64,000 bases of DNA, from the NCBI GenBank assembly GCA_037976565.1, contig CP137667.1, positions 31,424,459-31,488,458 of the forward strand. The letters run 5' to 3'. Shown piece by piece: positions 10,516 through 21,399 of the stretch (the stretch's first letter is position 1; every line of letters starts with the position of its first letter). The notes beneath the pieces are model-generated. The model searched no databases and was not told the DNA's origin. It was given only the letters and a program-made list of their open reading frames with translations. The translations under genes and the position numbers were made by a program. Source of the stretch: Mesocentrotus franciscanus (Eukaryota > Echinodermata > Echinoidea > Camarodonta > Strongylocentrotidae).

Positions 10516-12800
10516 TATAGTAAAAGCGTAAGGTTTTGGGGCTTTTGGACGCCGTCAACTTTTTTGCTGCTCCCCGGAAGCCTCACCGGGGTTCGTATTT
10601 CGCCAAAGCCCGCCGTTTGGCTGTATAATATGATTTTCCATCACGAGCGCCATCGACAGATACAACCTGGATGGCTCGCGTGCAAACGGTCTAATGTTGC
10701 CGCAAGTGCTTGCAAATACCACCCGTCCAGTACCAGTGATTACCAGTGATCCATGAACAAACGTAGCTTTGTACCAGGCGTCCGTATTTCTTCCCCAGAA
10801 ATCAGTGGGTTCTACAATGTGAGGAACTCAAGACTTAAAAGGCCCCTCCAACCCAACTAACTCAGCCTTTATAAACATGAATACACCTCTACTTATTAAT
10901 TTTCCAGCCTAAGATTTTTCAGAAAATCTCTATATTGACCAAAAATGATAATAACCATCCATTTTTCACAGATCTCACGCTTATTAAGCTCCACTCATCG
11001 GAAAAAGGTAAATACGGTCATGTGGCTTGATGACGCATTTGAGGTCATTGCAGGAATGTCCTTGTACTTGTCCTACAACTATTAAAAAGGATCTTACAAT
11101 CTCATTGTAAATCATAATTAGGAATGAAGAAATGGCCAGAAACGTTCTGGGATTATCAAGTGCATATTATTTTTCGGATAAATGTCTCTTTTTTCAATTA
11201 ATATCATAGTTTGCCTTTTTAAAGACATTTTAATGCCTAAATCACCCTCCTTTTCACCAAGAAGTCGCGAGCAAACGATTTTTGCTTAGACTCATACCAC
11301 AGTTCTTTCATTATTTTGCGTGCGCATCCTTGTCAGCCTGGCGTCAGTTTCCTTTAGAACACAAACTATCAAACGAGTGGGCAAAGAGTCCACGGTGTTT
11401 ATTTTTATCATTATTTTTTTGCATTCGTGCTTTACGCTTGCGGCTTAGTTTCGTTTTTGTAATTCTATGGCTGGGATCTGCTGTTGCCGATACTATCAAG
11501 CCACCAAGGAAGGATTGAGATGCAGAAAAGGAAAAGACAGTGAGGACTGCAGCTGAGAAAAGGAAAAAATTGAGCGTAATTTCCACTTAGAATACTAACT
11601 GTTAGGCCTCGAGAGTTTCAGTTTAGACCGCTCGTTGTCACTCCAATATGCACTTTCAATTTCACCGTACGTGCGCCTGAACTGGAGTACAACTACGAGG
11701 TTATATTTGTTATAACCTCGTACATTGAATGAGTGGTTTAGTCAAGACTAACGTTAGATCTGGTCTATATTTTATCAGTCTCAGTCAGTTGACAATTTAA
11801 ATAAGGTCTAAATCTACCAGTCTGCTTCTGCCTCTGCCACATTCTCATTTCTCTTAAAATTTGATGAAACGGCAAATTAGTTTCCGCAATTCGCACAAGA
11901 GAGGGAATATTGCCTCCCTCTGCAACCCCTTTCCCCTACTTTGCATGCTAATTTCTCGCAATTGATCATCGTGCAGAACCAGGTATGAAATGATATGAGA
12001 CGTCTTCTTTCTCTCAAAATTTCATAAAATGATCCCCCCTCAATATTTGGTTTAATAACACGCTTTGCGTGCTCACTACGCCCCCCCCCCTAATCTAGAT
12101 CAGTGCTCATGGATTTCCACGGGTTCCACTAGTATTAGTATTTTATTAGTATTATTAATATTATCATCTAATCATCATTATTACAAATGTATCTTCACTT
12201 ACATTGGACTTGTTTCCTTCTTTAGCAAGAACTACATAGAAGTTACTGTGGAAGGATGCATGGAATAGCTCAACAAGCATGAGGGAGGGCGCAGAGCATA
12301 CAATCCTTGCCACATCATGTGATGCAGTTGGACCGAATTCCCCCGATTGAACCTGAAGCTTGATCTTAAAACAAAAGCAAAAACAAAGACAAACAAAAAC
12401 TGTACATGAGAAAATTAGTCCATTGCTCAAGTTTAAGACCACCTGGAATTTCGTTGATGCTTCCGTCCCTGGGCCTGTACCAAGATTGTCTCTTCGAAAG
12501 ATCAATGTGTATTTAAAAGTGGCCCATATCATCAGAGCAGTGCTATGATCATTTTTTTTTGGGGGTTGGGGCAAAGGACGGTCTTGTTTAACATTTAGTC
12601 TGTAATGCAGCATGGCAAGGAATGGCCATTTTCGAAGGGCCCCCAAATTGACCCTCCATCACAAGGGTTACTCTGAAGTCTGTGCATCAAATTAACAAGA
12701 GGACTGGTTGCAGCAAAACTGCTGTGCAGATTACCATTTCAAGAAGATGGCTGATTTTCCGACAAGAAAAGGGTTGGCAGTCCAATCAAACTTATATTAA
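10516..12800. other. Intergenic region, no convincing gene
   Basis: The small ORFs (for example near 11.3-11.6 and 12.2-12.6 kb) show no domain, no codon pattern I trust and no splice-site context. A poly-C run is at ~12,081. No leucine-rich-repeat exon was found here, although this is where the 3' end of the NLR gene would be expected. Confidence 0.5.
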
Positions 12801-12889
12801 AATAGTATTGTTGATATTTTACATATATGCCCATAACAGTGACGGGTTACCCATATATAATGTTAAAGTTTCTTTCTCTCCTTGAGAGA

Positions 12890-13053
12890 AACAAATTATT
12901 GAAAGTTTGAGCAATATCCAATTTAAACTAGAAAAGTTATCGATTTTAAATCATTTTAATAATTTTTTGCTCAAACTATCACTGACCTGTTTTTTTTTCA
13001 TTTTCTGCTTCTATTCAAACTAACTAAATTTCAGGGCGGACATCCCCTTTAAG
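12890..13053. repeat. Dispersed repeat ending in CCCCTTTAA
   Basis: The stretch containing TTTTTTGCTCAAACT and ending GGCGGACATCCCCTTTAAGG matches, with divergence, the one at ~19,900-20,025 (TTTGCTCAAACTTTTTTT ... GGACTTGCCCTTTAAAGG). A further end of this kind is at ~40,530-40,545. It appears to be a dispersed repeat family of the host. Confidence 0.6.
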
Positions 13054-13088
13054 GAATAATATTAATGTATGTAAGATATCAAACTTAC

Positions 13089-14734
13089 CACATCTTTAGA
13101 TAGTCCAGTGAATACATAACCTGCAATGGTGTGTGCTGTCACGCATGAGCCTAGTTCCAGACATGACATTTCACCCCTCACCAAGGCTGCGGTATCTAGG
13201 TCCCGACTCTCAAAGGATACATCAACCAAGAGATCCAAATCCTTTTGGTTCGTGGTGTTACCCTGTACCATGCATTTCATGACATGGTTTGCAATGGTTT
13301 TGTCCCGTGATACAGTGAAGTACAGGAGATGCCTAAACTCTTCCTTCCTAGGCAGCACTACTTGCTCAATCAGCCTATTGAATTCACTGTGATCTGATTC
13401 ATACAGGGAAGCAAGATGGCCCCCAGCCATGTACTCCTGAAATAGTTTGTGTGGAAAGAAGATAGTAGACTGCAGGAACGGACTGCTCTTATCATGTAAA
13501 GATAACATTTTCTCCTGAGACAACACCCCTACACTGCAAGCTGTTTCAATGGAGTCCTTTGAGCAGTGTTGAAAATCATCTTCTTTGAAAATGAGCTTGT
13601 CTTCTTGTAGCCTGATGAAAGCAACTTTAGCAACTGGTTCCATTGACTCCTCAATTTGACGGCGATAGGTTTGGAAATCTGGGCTGTTTACATCTGGGAA
13701 CTCTTTCTGAGCATAATGCACCTTCAAGAATTCAAACATTTCATCAAATATTTGAGAAAAAGTTTGTAATGACTTAAACTTTTCTTGTTTTTCGTCATCA
13801 TGTTTTCTCCACATAAAACAGAGCATAGCTATGTAAATAGGATACGGGACCATATTCTCAGATATGATGTCATTGTCTTTGGTTAATTGGATAAGCTGAT
13901 CTGCTGTGGCCCCATCATCTTGAAAGTACTTGTGAATGTAATCCTCCACATTGTTCTTGCTAAAACCTTCCACATAAATGAAAGTGTACAGTTTCCTCAG
14001 ACTATCATTCCATCTAATCTCTGTGACCTTCCATGGGCGACTTGTCACCAACACCGGGCAAGTGGCAATTTCATCTGAACTAAGAATGTCTCCAAGTGCA
14101 ATGCCACCTCTCTCTGAAGAACTTCCTCTTGCCTCGGTTTGACTAGCGGGCTGTGGCTGGAGACATTCTGACTTTGAGCAAGCTTTCCTTTGCTGTACAA
14201 GCTGGCCACCAAACTCATCTAATCCATCAAACGCAATGAATACATCTTTTGGATTTGACCGGATGTACTCAGTGATCTGGCAGGCTGTTGCAGGGTTGTC
14301 CTTCGAGAGATACGACTTGGCAATCTCACCGATCGTGTATTGCTTGGCTTCACGAAGAGGGACGACAAGTACCCACACAAACTTTGGGAGAACAGGACTG
14401 TTATTTATCCAGTCCCAGGCAACCTTAGCACATAATGTTGTCTTCCCAGCCCCTGCCTCTCCCTGAATCATGATTCGCTTGGGAAACTCTTCATTGACTC
14501 TGAGATCAAAGAGATCCCTGTACTCAAGTGGTCGCTTGCTATCTCTATATCCCTCTTCCAGCACAAGGTTTGTGTACATGTCGTTGAATGGCACAATGGA
14601 ATCAGGGTTGAGTGGATCAGCTCTGATCTTACAGAGAGTTGTCCGGTACTTGGATTTGAAATCATCTGCACATCTCTTGATCAGGTCAGGAAAAAGTGGT
14701 CGGGTCTGTGATCCTGGCATTGTAGCATGTGCAC
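13089..14734 (-). CDS. NLR gene, exon 3: NACHT domain
   Basis: A long minus-strand exon of ~1.65 kb encodes a NACHT NTPase module, the ATP-driven oligomerisation switch of NLR immune sensors. Walker A reads GEAGAGKTTL and Walker B reads VFIAFDGLDEF, ~75 residues further on. A winged-helix/NAD-like region follows to the end. A strong splice donor (GATGTG|GTAAGT) closes the exon at 13,089. Without splicing, a stop follows at 13,062. The acceptor can be the AG before 14,734 or the AG 21 bases further in; both keep the frame with exon 2. The open frame has no break, so the exon looks functional. No leucine-rich-repeat exon is visible within the next 12 kb. Confidence 0.9.
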
Positions 14735-15265
14735 CTTTAAATTTAATAACATAAGTGTGACAATTTCTTCTGAAGATTAAAACGTTTCATTTGAGGATAT
14801 TCATAACATACACATCAACATATAAACAAATTTCTGATGTATTTATTGTTTGTCAACTTTACATTTTCATGTTTTTTAGTTCTCCTGTTATCTGGACCAA
14901 GATTCAATAACAAGAACAATGAAACTTAAACAAACAATTCCATGTGACATAGAAAGACCTTAGAGAAATGTAGTTTTTCTTTTGTTTTGTACACAAAAAC
15001 AAGAAATTCTCCATGTTGAGGCTGACATAAGGTCACAATAGAAAAAAAGTCTCTGTAATTGGTACAACCAATTTTAATAAGCTTGGTGTCAAAAGATGAG
15101 CATGACTTGACAAAAAGAGGTCAGAAAGTGGCTGGGCTTGAAATGGTGTGGTTCCAAACATGAAATTTGAATCACAATCCTTGTACAGCTTCATGTAAAA
15201 CTAATTTCATCATCTCCCTTACGCAGCACAAAGTAAGTGGGTCTGTAACCATGTATTAACTGCCA

Positions 15266-15456
15266 CAGCCCATGAGACCGACAGCCTACAAGACCGACAT
15301 TATCTGTCTAGCGAAATTTTTGAAAAATTGTCAGAAGGCCCATGAGACCAATGACCCATGGACTGACAGGCCACAAGACTGACATGTCAGTCTCATGGGT
15401 GTACTGACAACTCTCTTGAGCGTTCACCAGACCGGCAGTATCAGTCTCATGGGCTG
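15266..15456. repeat. Small MITE-like element in NLR intron 2
   Basis: CAGCCCATGAGAC at the left is matched by its exact complement GTCTCATGGGCTG at the right, 191 bp overall. The interior repeats CATGAGACC and its complement several more times. No target duplication is obvious. Confidence 0.6.
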
Positions 15457-15614
15457 TTCGTCTACTGAGAGGTCCTGCTATAAGTAACCCTATTTGTACC
15501 GAAACAAGAAAGAGGCAAAACAGTGTTTGTTGGCTGCCTGCAAGAGCAATGTATTATCAACGGCAGTAAAGGCTTTCTTGCAGGCAGCCAACATAACTTC
15601 CTTCTTATTCTCAC

Positions 15615-15901
15615 CTGTCCTGGATGGGACTAGACTGCAAGCGAGCAGTTCGGTAGAGAGGGACCCTAAGTCACTTCTTTCTAATCCCTCTGCAAGAAGA
15701 GCCCTGATGTCTGTGCCCAGAGGCTGTTTGTCTCTCCATCTCGTAAACACTGTCATCAATGCATCACTGGTATTTAGCAAATGCTGCACGATGATTTGAC
15801 CAAGCTCTGCATTGGGGATCTCCAGGTTAACGCCCAACTCTTTGTAGTAGCTAGGGTCAATTAGCTTGGACAGCTTTATGAATTCCTCCTCACTGACAAT
15901 C
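15615..15901 (-). CDS. NLR gene, exon 2: Death-fold domain
   Basis: This exon of 287 nt encodes ~95 residues with the helical pattern of a Death domain: SEEEFIKLSKLIDP, a helix with the LGVNLEIPNAEL segment, then TVFTRWRDKQP and LAEGLERSDLGSLS. Death domains recruit partner Death-domain adaptors in apoptosis and immune signalling, and most sea urchin NLRs carry one before NACHT. The acceptor (TTTTTATTACAG|G) sits at 15,901 and a strong donor (GGACAG|GTGAGA) at 15,615. The phase fits on both sides: the exon finishes the AG codon left by exon 1 and leaves one G for exon 3. The frame beyond 15,615 to 15,490 is intron read-through. Confidence 0.88.
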
Positions 15902-16484
15902 CTGTAATAAAAACATATTTTATCAAGCATCTCTTAAGTATCTCTTATTGTGTTGTAACCCCTACTGTACATTCGTTTCAGCACCTACATGTATCTTCAT
16001 AATTTGCAAGTTTAGTTCCGTTGCTAATGAGCATTCAGGCGAAACAGTACACTAGCTCCTGCAGTTGAGCACTGTTAGTACCTGCAGCTTCATGTGCATA
16101 CCTACCTGATTTTATTGAGCTACATGTACTGATAAGATTTATTCAAAAGTATATTGAGCCATATACATGTACCGGTATACACAAGGCTTATACCTCATTT
16201 AGCAGTGCACTTGAAAATGAAAGAAAAATTTGCATGCATGCATGTATGTGATGCTTTAATAATAAGAAAAGTATTTTACTATTTCTACTGCTGGCTTTTA
16301 ACGATCAATCACTTAATGATGTTATCATGTTTCGAGAAGTTTCGTAAAAGGTTATCTGATCTACAAAGTGTTGGGTTATTATATGTGACCCATCCTTTCA
16401 TTGAAATACCATTGTAAAACATGACAGTGATGATACGCAGATGTTAACAAAATGCATGATTCTCTAGCCATGATTTTGGGCAAT

Positions 16485-16964
16485 GGCGCGCCGTTTGACC
16501 AATAATTCAGTTAAACACTGTTTATAGAGCGATCAACACCGTATTTCTCGCCGAAAAACAGTGTTTATCGAGAGAAACTGTGTTCATCAGTCGATAAACA
16601 TAGTTTATCTCGGTAAACACTGATTACCGGTATCACCGAAAAACAGTGTTTATCGCCTGATAAACAGTTTTTTTTTGGCGATAAACAGTGTTTATCGGCG
16701 TTGGCGCGCCGTTTGACCAATAATTCAGATAAACAGTGTTTATCGCGGATAAACACTGTTTATCAAGCAATAAACACTATTTATCGAGAGAAACTATGTT
16801 TATCGACTGATAAACAGTTTCTTTTGATAAACACTGTTTATCGGCGATAAACACTGTTTTTTGGCGATAAACACTGTTTATCAAGAGAAACTATGTTTAT
16901 CATGATAAACACAGTTTATCTCGATAAACAGTGTTTATCTGAATTATTGGTCAAACGGCGCGCC
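16485..16964. mobile_element. Non-autonomous element built of AAACAGTGTTTATCG palindromes
   Basis: The ends GGCGCGCCGTTTGACCAATA and its reverse complement form terminal inverted repeats extending ~27 bp before the palindromic array begins. A third copy of the same end lies inside at 16,703. The rest is an array of the near-palindrome CGATAAACAGTGTTTATCG and variants. The flanks show a possible 2-bp target duplication, AT. There is no coding capacity. It lies within intron 1 of the NLR gene and could extrude cruciforms. Confidence 0.75.
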
Positions 16965-17629
16965 ATAGGCACCTTCATAAAGTTTGACTCTATCTGAAAG
17001 TCAGTGGCCATGATCCCCCCTCCCCCGCATCCCCATAGCTACAGTTCCTCTCCCACCCACCAAAGCTATTGACGATAACCAAGAGTACATATAAATTATA
17101 CAAAACAGAGCAAATATATATTGTAAACATCATGATCCGTCTCAATAACAACCATATAATTTTTTTTTTCAAAACTAGGGATAAAATGTAAGTACAAAAA
17201 GAGTGAAGTCACAAACTTGCAAAAGCATGAGTATTCGTGATTTACCGGCCTGTAAAAAAAAAATGTCAACCCTACACTTCATTAATTTGATAGCTTGTAT
17301 CTATGGAAGTACTCAAAACGTGGTAACGTAACGTGATCACATGAGTTACATGTACATGCCCCTACTGCTTAATGCTTATTACTGTTTCATTTATTTTTTT
17401 CAGTTCTGAATACATATTGAAATCAGTAAACAGTGTACATTAAAACATACATGGAGAAATATTAACTTATTTCAAACGCAACTCGCCAGTGCTCCAAGAT
17501 AAACAAAGCTTGATGCCTTGTGAGCCCTGACAATTAAGTACAAGCAAAATATATAAATTAGGGGGTTCCTGGTGATGCAAAAGTACATCAAAGAGATAAG
17601 AGAAGAAAGATAGGTAGAGACTAAAGAGT

Positions 17630-17695
17630 GATTGGGAGAGAGATGGGATGGGGGAGAGAGAGAGACAGGGGGATGGGGAGAGAGAGAGAGAGGGT
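17630..17695. repeat. Purine (GA/GGGGA) tract
   Basis: A run of GAGAGAGA and GGATGGGGGAG motifs. The reverse strand gives artificial Ser/Leu/Pro reading frames. Confidence 0.8.
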
Positions 17696-18144
17696 TGAAG
17701 TAATAAGGAGTTACAGATGATTGCACATATTGTTGCTAATGAAGCAGACATAACATTTATGATTAAACATTAAGTATATGGGAGAGCAGCATTGTTTTCA
17801 CTGCTGCTTTGAATGCAAACTCTAGGTGAATATTCATTTGATCCAAAGGCATCGCATAGCGCTATAGTGTTTGCTTTAGGCTTAGCGCCAGAAGTGGTGA
17901 AAGTCAAATGGGGGTTTCAATTTTAAACGACAAGTTTTGTCATGTTGCCCATATTAAGAGACAGTATGTTATATATGGTAGTAACCTAGTATTATACATT
18001 ATGAATGAAATGTTTAATGGTAGGTAATATATTTAAATTTAGACAGAACACCAACATTGCGTGAAATGGTTTTAGATACATTAAAGATAATATACATGTT
18101 GCAATAAAGAACAGAAAATAAGCTTCAAGTAAATATAGACTGAC

Positions 18145-18227
18145 CTGTCTGGTCCAGGGTTGGTTTCAACATCACCAGATCTCATCAGGAGAATCATGAG
18201 CAGATAGAGAAGGCAGAGTCCATCCAT
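18145..18227 (-). CDS. NLR gene, exon 1: 2A-like signal leader
   Basis: On the minus strand an ATG at 18,227 lies in a near-ideal translation-start context (TTCCACCATGG). It opens 27 codons plus two bases, ending at a splice donor (GACAG|GTCAGT). The peptide has a Leu/Met-rich hydrophobic segment (LCLLYLLMILLM) and then the 2A motif GDVETNPGP. The 2A family makes ribosomes skip the last Gly-Pro bond. In purple sea urchin NLRs such N-terminal 2A leaders are reported to act as signal sequences too, giving dual targeting of the protein. The phase matches exon 2 exactly. The exon is too short for ordinary ORF detection and would easily be missed. Confidence 0.88.
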
Positions 18228-19860
18228 GGTGGAAAATGTCCTTCTCATTTACCAGAAACTCAGTCCGCTGGAAAGGTACATGAATGATAACCCCAGCAAG
18301 ACATCCTGTATTTGACAAAAAAGGGATTACCCGGTATGTACTTCTGTTTACTATGTGAATTACTCATATTAGTGATATATATATATATGCATATACAGTG
18401 CACATAAAATGGTTCAATTTTTACACTTTTTTCCCCCTTATCCAAATATTTGCCTCTTGACTTGACTTTTGCGATTTAATACTGAACTTTATTCAAATAT
18501 AAAAGGGGCTGAAATGTACTTTGAAGATCTAGCTTATATCTGGGAATAGGGGGGTCCCCATCTGCGCTGCAGAGAGACAAAATACACATTTGAAGGATTT
18601 ATGAATTAAAGCTAATATCGTATTGGGATTATTTTGATTGTGTATATGGTGTAAATACAAAGAAATGCAGGAATTGACACAAGAGCATGGTGATGTCAGA
18701 TGCAGCTGTAAATGGTAGTATTTATAGATTTCAACAAAATTGACAAGACACAATTGCACCCTATCTGGGGAGGGGGGATGCTCCCCCAGAAATTCTTTTA
18801 TTATTTTATTCATCATTTTTTTTGGTCTTTGACAGCTGAGGCTGTGAGTCGGTGTGTTTAACTGACCCCCAGTAATTAAAGGAAAATCCAACCCTAATAA
18901 CTGCTCTTACAGAAAGCAGAAAATTAAATAAGGAAACTGGTGAAAAATGAAATGAAATTGAGTCAACTCGATAATAAGAGATTATGAATGTTTCTCAAAT
19001 ATGAGATCACTAAATCTATGTGAATCACAAATTGGCAATCTGGTCAGTGGATTGTGATGTTATCATCGACAACTCTGCTTTTTGTTGTGTACAAAAATTA
19101 AAACATTTCTAGGCCAGTTTCGGCAATTACTTAATGTAACTAGGTTGGTCAAGCTTTGCCATACCGCCATTTTGAATATGTGCATTTTGCATTAGACTGT
19201 CGGTTCTTGCCGTTAAATTTCATTTATATTTTTTTATCAAAACTGCGTTTATATATATATGAATTTCTGTTTTGGCCGGATATGTCTTCCAACTTGCCAT
19301 TCAACAAGTTCAGTTTCAGGCAGCTGCAATATTTTCTTAGAAAAAGAGGAGTTTCGACCACGGTATACACCCGAGGAAAGACTCGTTAAATAAGCTTCGG
19401 CGGTAGTGTACATTAGCCTGCCCGTAGCCCCTGACCTACGGGGCCCGTGTCACTCAGTAGATTGATAATATAAATTTCCTATTTTCACCCTATGAATCTT
19501 ATTTCTTCACACCAGCATCCAAGTTAGATTGTTATTAATATGTTTTTGTGTGGATGCACAAATAAAGAGTAATTTTTGTCCAGTTAAATCATGAAAAATT
19601 GAATTTTGATAAACTATTTATATAACAATCAATAATTATGAAATACAATATTCAGAAAATAGTATCAATTCTTCAAAATTCATAAAAGTTTTGGGAAATG
19701 TCATGCACGCAATATGATACAAATCATATAACCTGGGCAAAGGCATGGGAAATCAAGTTTTGGGGATAAAAAGGGAAATTAATGGGATTAAACTATACAA
19801 AGCAATTGATAAGTTGTGAGGACATGAAGTCACAAACTGATAACCATCTTGGCAATTTGT
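18228..19860. other. Upstream of the NLR gene; no gene recognised
   Basis: Probably the 5' UTR and promoter of the minus-strand NLR gene, but no clear TATA or initiator can be assigned. A (TA)n run is at ~18,375-18,390. The ORFs at 18.5-18.9 and 19.2-19.4 kb have no recognisable domain. Confidence 0.4.
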
Positions 19861-19899
19861 GTTGAGATTCTCATTGTTCCATAGTTTTACATACTTTTA

Positions 19900-20025
19900 C
19901 AAAAATTCATAACTTTCTTATTAGTTATCCGATTTTGCTCAAACTTTTTTTGATTGGTTTGTCTGATTTGTCTGCTTTTATTGAAAGTAAGTTATTTTTG
20001 GAGTGGACTTGCCCTTTAAAGGTCT
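19900..20025. repeat. Second copy of the CCCTTTAA-ending dispersed repeat
   Basis: Shares TTTGCTCAAACT and the end GGACTTGCCCTTTAAAGG with 12,890-13,053. A weak inverted counterpart of this end (AAAGGAAAATCCAACCC) is at ~18,881, so a ~1.15-kb element 18,880-20,025 is possible. Confidence 0.5.
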
Positions 20026-20189
20026 GTGAATACATTACTAAACTGGCCTAAATTAACCGTCAAAGTTCCTTTAAATAAGAAAAGACCCTAGCTCTCGAGT
20101 ATGTTACACATTTGGAAAAGTTGACATTTTAATCATTTTGTGTTTTTCAAGCAAATGGCAAAGTTATCTGGCACTATGCCACAGTGGGG

Positions 20190-20710
20190 GAGGGAGGGGG
20201 CTACAGTATTTACGATCAGGTAGAGCAAAGCTAGCGAAGCAAGTGGAGCGTAAATTGGGTCCAGGGGGCAGAGCCCCCGGAAGCTGAGGGGTTTTAGGCA
20301 TTTAATTACGGTCAGATGAGCATATTTTGAAACCCTATTTGTGACACTGGTATGCGGGTCACTAATTGGAGTGGGGTCCAGGGGGCAGAGCCCCCGGCAG
20401 CTCAGGTGTTTCAGGCATTTCATTGCGGTCAGATGAGCAACCAGGGGCCCGCCATAGGGCCCTTTGTGGGGTCCAGGGGGCGGAGCCCCCGGAAGCTGAG
20501 GGGTTTTAAGCGTTTAATTACGGTCAGATGAGCATATTTTGAAACCCTATTTGTGACACTGGTATGCAGGTCACTAATTGGAGTGGGGTCCAGGGGGCAG
20601 AGCCCCCGGCAGCTCAGGTGTTTTAGGCATTTCATTGCGGTCAGATGAGCAACCAGGGGCCCGCCTTAGGGCCCTTTGTGGGGTCCAGGGGGCAGAGCCC
20701 CCCAGAAGCT
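20190..20710. repeat. Tandem repeat, ~212-bp period, with GGGGGC-GCCCCC hairpins
   Basis: GGTCACTAATTGGAGTGGGG recurs at 20,357 and 20,569, and CGGTCAGATGAGCA recurs about every 100-115 bp. Each half-unit contains GTCCAGGGGGCAGAGCCCCC, a perfect 6-bp-stem hairpin; five copies are visible (about 20,259, 20,379, 20,472, 20,588 and 20,683). ORFs on the minus strand simply translate this repeat. Confidence 0.9.
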
Positions 20711-20909
20711 CAGGCAAAAAATCATGACATTTGATTTCAGCAACATTTGTAAACACTCCGGGTATCGATTTAGAAATAAACGTTTGAATTTTATTAGGGG
20801 GGCAACTGCTATACATTTTTTTGTTGCACTTTTTCAAATTTTCCGGAGGGGAACGATCCCCCCTAAAAAAAATTAAGGGGGACGTGTTCCCCCCGGGATC
20901 GCCGCCCCT

Positions 20910-21111
20910 GCGTTTAAGGGGTTTTTTTTCCCGGATTTTCTTTGTCGATATTGAGCTCCGTGTTGAAATTCTTGCAGCCGTATTTTAAACTGTTACTGCG
21001 CATGAAGGAAGATGTCATCCATTGACAGTAACAGTTTAAAATACGGCTGCAAGAATTTCAACACGGAGCTCAATTTTGACGAAGAAAATCCGGAAAAAGA
21101 CCCTTAAACGC
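20910..21111. repeat. Fold-back element with ~87-bp arms
   Basis: The left arm from GCGTTTAAGGG is repeated as its complement ending CCCTTAAACGC. The arms include CGGAGCTCAATTTTGACG-like and AACAGTTTAAAATACGGCTG sequences. The ~28-bp loop is unrelated. It is a classic MITE or fold-back structure. Confidence 0.9.
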
Positions 21112-21261
21112 ATCATACAGTCAATCTGGTAAGTGGAACCGATGTATATTATTAGCCTAGAGGTCTCTAGGCCTATTTTTCGAGAATAAATGCATCGGAT
21201 ATGAATCCGCTTAAATGGAGTATTTGGGGCAAAGTTTGGTGGCCAGATTGAGACATCAAAG

Positions 21262-21325
21262 TTTGAACAGCAGACCTATATGGTCGGCTTCTGTCTCTAA
21301 AGAGAGGAGCCGACGCTACCCAAAT
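21262..21325. repeat. Dispersed hairpin repeat, copy A
   Basis: AGCAGACCTATATGGTCGG followed by TCTAAAGAGAGGAGCCGACG recurs, with small changes, at 40,345-40,406 on the same strand. TCGGCTTCTGTCTC pairs with GAGAGGAGCCGA to give a hairpin. Confidence 0.75.
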
Positions 21326-21399
21326 AGGAGGTTAATGAACGAAAGAGACTCGATCTATATAGTTCAGTCTTTATTTTCATTCTCAATTAAAAAAGAAAA

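Larger units (their letters stand above)
15902..18144 (-). other. NLR gene intron 1 (contains a fold-back transposon)
   Basis: Bounded by GTCAGT at the exon 1 donor and TTATTACAG at the exon 2 acceptor. It holds the 480-bp palindromic element at 16,485-16,964 and a GA-rich purine tract at ~17,630-17,695. ORFs here are chance frames. Confidence 0.75.

Noticed and set aside
11282..11586. Overlapping ORFs on both strands
   Set aside because: No domain, no splice context and compositional bias only; cannot be supported as genes.
17467..17751. Ser/Leu/Pro-rich ORFs
   Set aside because: They are read from the purine tract in NLR intron 1.
18880..20025. A complete 1.15-kb DNA transposon with CTTTAAAGG ends
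   Set aside because: The inverted ends match only over a few bases with mismatches and no target duplication is visible; kept only as a dispersed repeat note.
20133..20837. Minus-strand ORFs with repeated LSCRGLCPLDP
   Set aside because: They translate the GGGGGCAGAGCCCCC tandem repeat.
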